Below, piece after piece: positions 5,982 through 7,043 of a DNA stretch of 7,043 bases; positions within the stretch are counted from its first letter, which is position 1, and the number at the start of each line of letters is the position of its first letter. Origin of the DNA: Candidatus Manganitrophaceae bacterium. GTDB taxonomy: Bacteria > Nitrospirota > Nitrospiria > SBBL01 > Manganitrophaceae. The position numbers and the translations under genes were made by a program. The notes under the pieces are model-generated. The model saw only the letters and a list, made by a program, of their open reading frames with translations, had not been told where the DNA came from and made no database searches. The stretch is from contig SCUR01000175.1 of NCBI GenBank assembly GCA_004297235.1, positions 1-7,043 of the forward strand, written 5' to 3'.

Positions 5982-6526
5982 GCGTACTCACTCAAATCCA
6001 GTGGTCAAAACTATCGAAACGCGAGCGAATTCTCTTCGTCTCCACGCTGTCCGCGGTCCTGTATGCTCTGGTTTTCTTCGTTTATCAGCCGAGGATGGTT
6101 GAGCGTCAGCGACTCGATGCGCAAAAAAAGACCCTTCAACAGGAGATTTCCGCCCTCTCCTCCACGCTTCCTATTCTGATGCAAAAAGCCGAAGGGGGGA
6201 ATCGCTCCTCCGAACCTGTTTTGACCCTGTCGGATACGTCGCTTTCCAATATCTTGGAGGAAATCGGTCGGCAGGCGCGGATGAGGGAGGTCCAACTGAT
6301 CGAGCTGAAACCCAGCTTGGCGGAGATGAAAGACGGTTATGAAATTCTGCCGATTCAGATCAGAAGCCGCTCTCGTTTTTTTAATCTGGGAGAATATGTC
6401 GCTGCCCTGGAGCGCCTGCCTCGTCCGATTATCGTTGAGCGTCTGAAAATTGAATCGACACCGGAGACCAGTCCGGATGTAATCGCCGAGATGGTCCTCC
6501 AGGTCTACAAAGGGGGGGGCGCATGA
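5978..6526 (+). CDS. pilO: PilO/MshJ-like inner-membrane protein
   Basis: The 182-residue protein has a short cytoplasmic N-terminus containing L-S-K-R-E-R (12-17), one membrane helix (about 18-36), a periplasmic coiled coil (about 40-70), and a compact alpha/beta domain. In that domain, LPIQIRSRSRFFNLGEYVAA (124-143) and the I-I-V-E-R-L-K-I-E strand (151-159) match the PilO/GspM fold. It is expected to form a heterodimer with PilN and bind PilP. The W-x-x-L-S-x-R-E-R start resembles MshJ and GspM proteins more than classical proteobacterial PilO. The start overlaps the pilN stop and the stop overlaps the pilP start, both as ATGA, so the three proteins are probably made in matched amounts. 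The last codons contain a run of eight G (6512-6519) encoding the Gly-rich end. Confidence 0.85.
   Translation: MSVLTQIQWSKLSKRERILFVSTLSAVLYALVFFVYQPRMVERQRLDAQKKTLQQEISALSSTLPILMQKAEGGNRSSEPVLTLSDTSLSNILEEIGRQARMREVQLIELKPSLAEMKDGYEILPIQIRSRSRFFNLGEYVAALERLPRPIIVERLKIESTPETSPDVIAEMVLQVYKGGGA
6512..6519 (+). repeat. G8 homopolymer at the pilO/pilP junction
   Basis: Eight consecutive G encode the final glycines of PilO and lie 3 bases before the pilP start at 6523, where a ribosome site would be expected. The tract replaces a normal Shine-Dalgarno sequence for pilP, which is therefore probably translated by coupling through the ATGA overlap. Confidence 0.9.
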
Positions 6527-6930
6527 GAAAAAAGTGTCTCCTTGCCGTGTTGATAGCATCGATTATTTTTGCTGTCCCGGTTTTCTCCAAGGAGACGGCC
6601 TCCCATCGTTTATCTCTGGTCGATATCAACCAATCTTTCCTGGAGGAGAAACAAAGTGTGACGGAATGGGGAAGAGATCCTTTTATTCTTCCGGTTCGAC
6701 CGGCCGGTCAGGTATTGAACAGTGTAGAAGACGAATCAGGAAAGTCGTTCTCGCTCAGCGCGATTATCTATCGAAACGGGGAAGGGTCCGCGATTATTAA
6801 TCACCGGATTCTTCGGCAGGGTGATCATATCGAAGGGATGATCGTTCAGGAGATCCTCTCTGATCGCGTGATTCTCAGAGGAGGATCCAGGCTAATGGAA
6901 TTGAAAGTAGATCAGTTTTTAGGAAAGTAA
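6523..6930 (+). CDS. pilP: PilP/MshK-like periplasmic linker protein
   Basis: The 135-residue protein has a basic start (R2, K3, K4), a hydrophobic segment (5-21), and a possible signal peptidase site after V-F-S22. A linker region follows with G-R-D-P-F (50-54), the R-D-P-F motif common to PilP, MshK and GspC relatives. The C-terminal domain (about 76-130) is a small beta domain reading L-S-A-I-I-Y, then A-I-I-N-H, G-D-H-I-E-G, I-V-Q-E-I, V-I-L-R-G and L-M-E-L-K-V. This order of strands fits MshK and the GspB C-terminal domain as well as the PilP homology region. Its role is to tie the PilN/PilO pair to the secretin. Cys5 is too early for a lipobox, so unlike classical PilP it does not look like a lipoprotein. 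It overlaps pilO by 4 bases and precedes the putative secretin gene by 23. Confidence 0.8.
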   Translation: MRKKCLLAVLIASIIFAVPVFSKETASHRLSLVDINQSFLEEKQSVTEWGRDPFILPVRPAGQVLNSVEDESGKSFSLSAIIYRNGEGSAIINHRILRQGDHIEGMIVQEILSDRVILRGGSRLMELKVDQFLGK

Positions 6931-6939
6931 CCAGTTGTC

Positions 6940-6944
6940 GGAGG
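6940..6944 (+). promoter_or_regulatory. Ribosome binding site of the putative secretin gene
   Basis: GGAGG lies 9 bases before ATG at 6954. It is the strongest Shine-Dalgarno sequence in the window and supports a real gene start in the last 90 bases. Confidence 0.75.
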
Positions 6945-6953
6945 ATCTTTTTT

Positions 6954-7043
6954 ATGAACGCTTTCTGTGCTTTTCGGTCCCGATCGAATCGTTCTGATCT
7001 ACTGATTTATATTGCCTTTTCTTTTTTTCTTTTTTCAGGGGTA
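6954..7043 (+). CDS. Start of putative secretin gene pilQ/mshL (3' end cut by window)
   Basis: Thirty codons are visible from ATG at 6954, with no stop before the window ends. The start follows a strong GGAGG site. The peptide has a basic stretch with three arginines among residues 8-13, then Asp15, and a hydrophobic run LLIYIAFSFFLFSGV (16-30), as expected for an N-terminal signal peptide of an exported protein. The identity as the outer-membrane secretin rests on position alone: pilMNOP and the MSHA equivalents are nearly always followed by pilQ or mshL. No secretin domain can be seen in the part shown. The hydrophobic run is encoded by a very pyrimidine-rich stretch with T7 (7022-7028) and T6 (7030-7035) tracts. 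Confidence 0.65.
   Translation, partial: MNAFCAFRSRSNRSDLLIYIAFSFFLFSGV

Noticed and set aside
6011..6559. 182-codon open frame on the - strand, almost exactly opposite pilO
   Set aside because: It is a shadow of pilO, which has a membrane helix, coiled coil and family motifs and sits in an ATGA chain. The antisense product has no recognisable domain.

Overview
The window carries one strand of tightly packed genes for a type IV pilus or MSHA-like pilus. Every gene reads on the + strand. Coding density, ATGA and TAATG overlaps, prepilin peptidase motifs and a secretin-type alignment complex point to a diderm (Gram-negative) bacterium with moderate-to-high GC. The gene order and the MshK/GspB-like PilP would fit lineages such as Nitrospirota or Desulfobacterota, but the sequence alone does not fix the taxon.

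Region 1 (2-2261) is a minor-pseudopilin set: the C-terminal part of a GspH/FimT-like pseudopilin, a PilV/MshD-like protein, a PilW/MshO-like protein and a PilX/MshP-like protein. These proteins normally build the priming or tip complex of the pilus. The PilX-like protein carries two diverged copies of an extra beta-rich module absent from classical PilX. Region 2 (2261-4000) is a 579-residue exported protein with about four Ig-like (DUF11/CARDB-type) modules, coupled to pilX by a TAATG overlap. It occupies the place where PilY1 or MshQ is found in related operons and may be a tip or surface adhesin.

Region 3 (4001-4067) is a 67-base AT-rich gap. It has a weak terminator-like hairpin at its left end and a small AT dyad, so it is a plausible boundary between two transcription units. 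Region 4 (4068-7043) begins with a 92-residue MerR-type DNA-binding protein that is almost fused to the alignment-complex genes pilM, pilN, pilO and pilP, followed by the first 30 codons of what is presumably the secretin gene (pilQ/mshL). PilM (cytoplasmic actin-like) should bind the N-terminus of PilN. PilN and PilO form an inner-membrane coiled-coil pair, and PilP links them to the outer-membrane secretin.

The points most worth a second look are the Ig-repeat protein in the adhesin slot, the duplicated module inside the PilX-like protein, the MerR-type regulator inside the alignment operon, a G8 tract at the pilO/pilP junction where one inserted base would fuse the two genes, and several MSHA-like traits of PilN, PilO and PilP. 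No RNA genes, CRISPR arrays, insertion sequences or attachment sites were seen.
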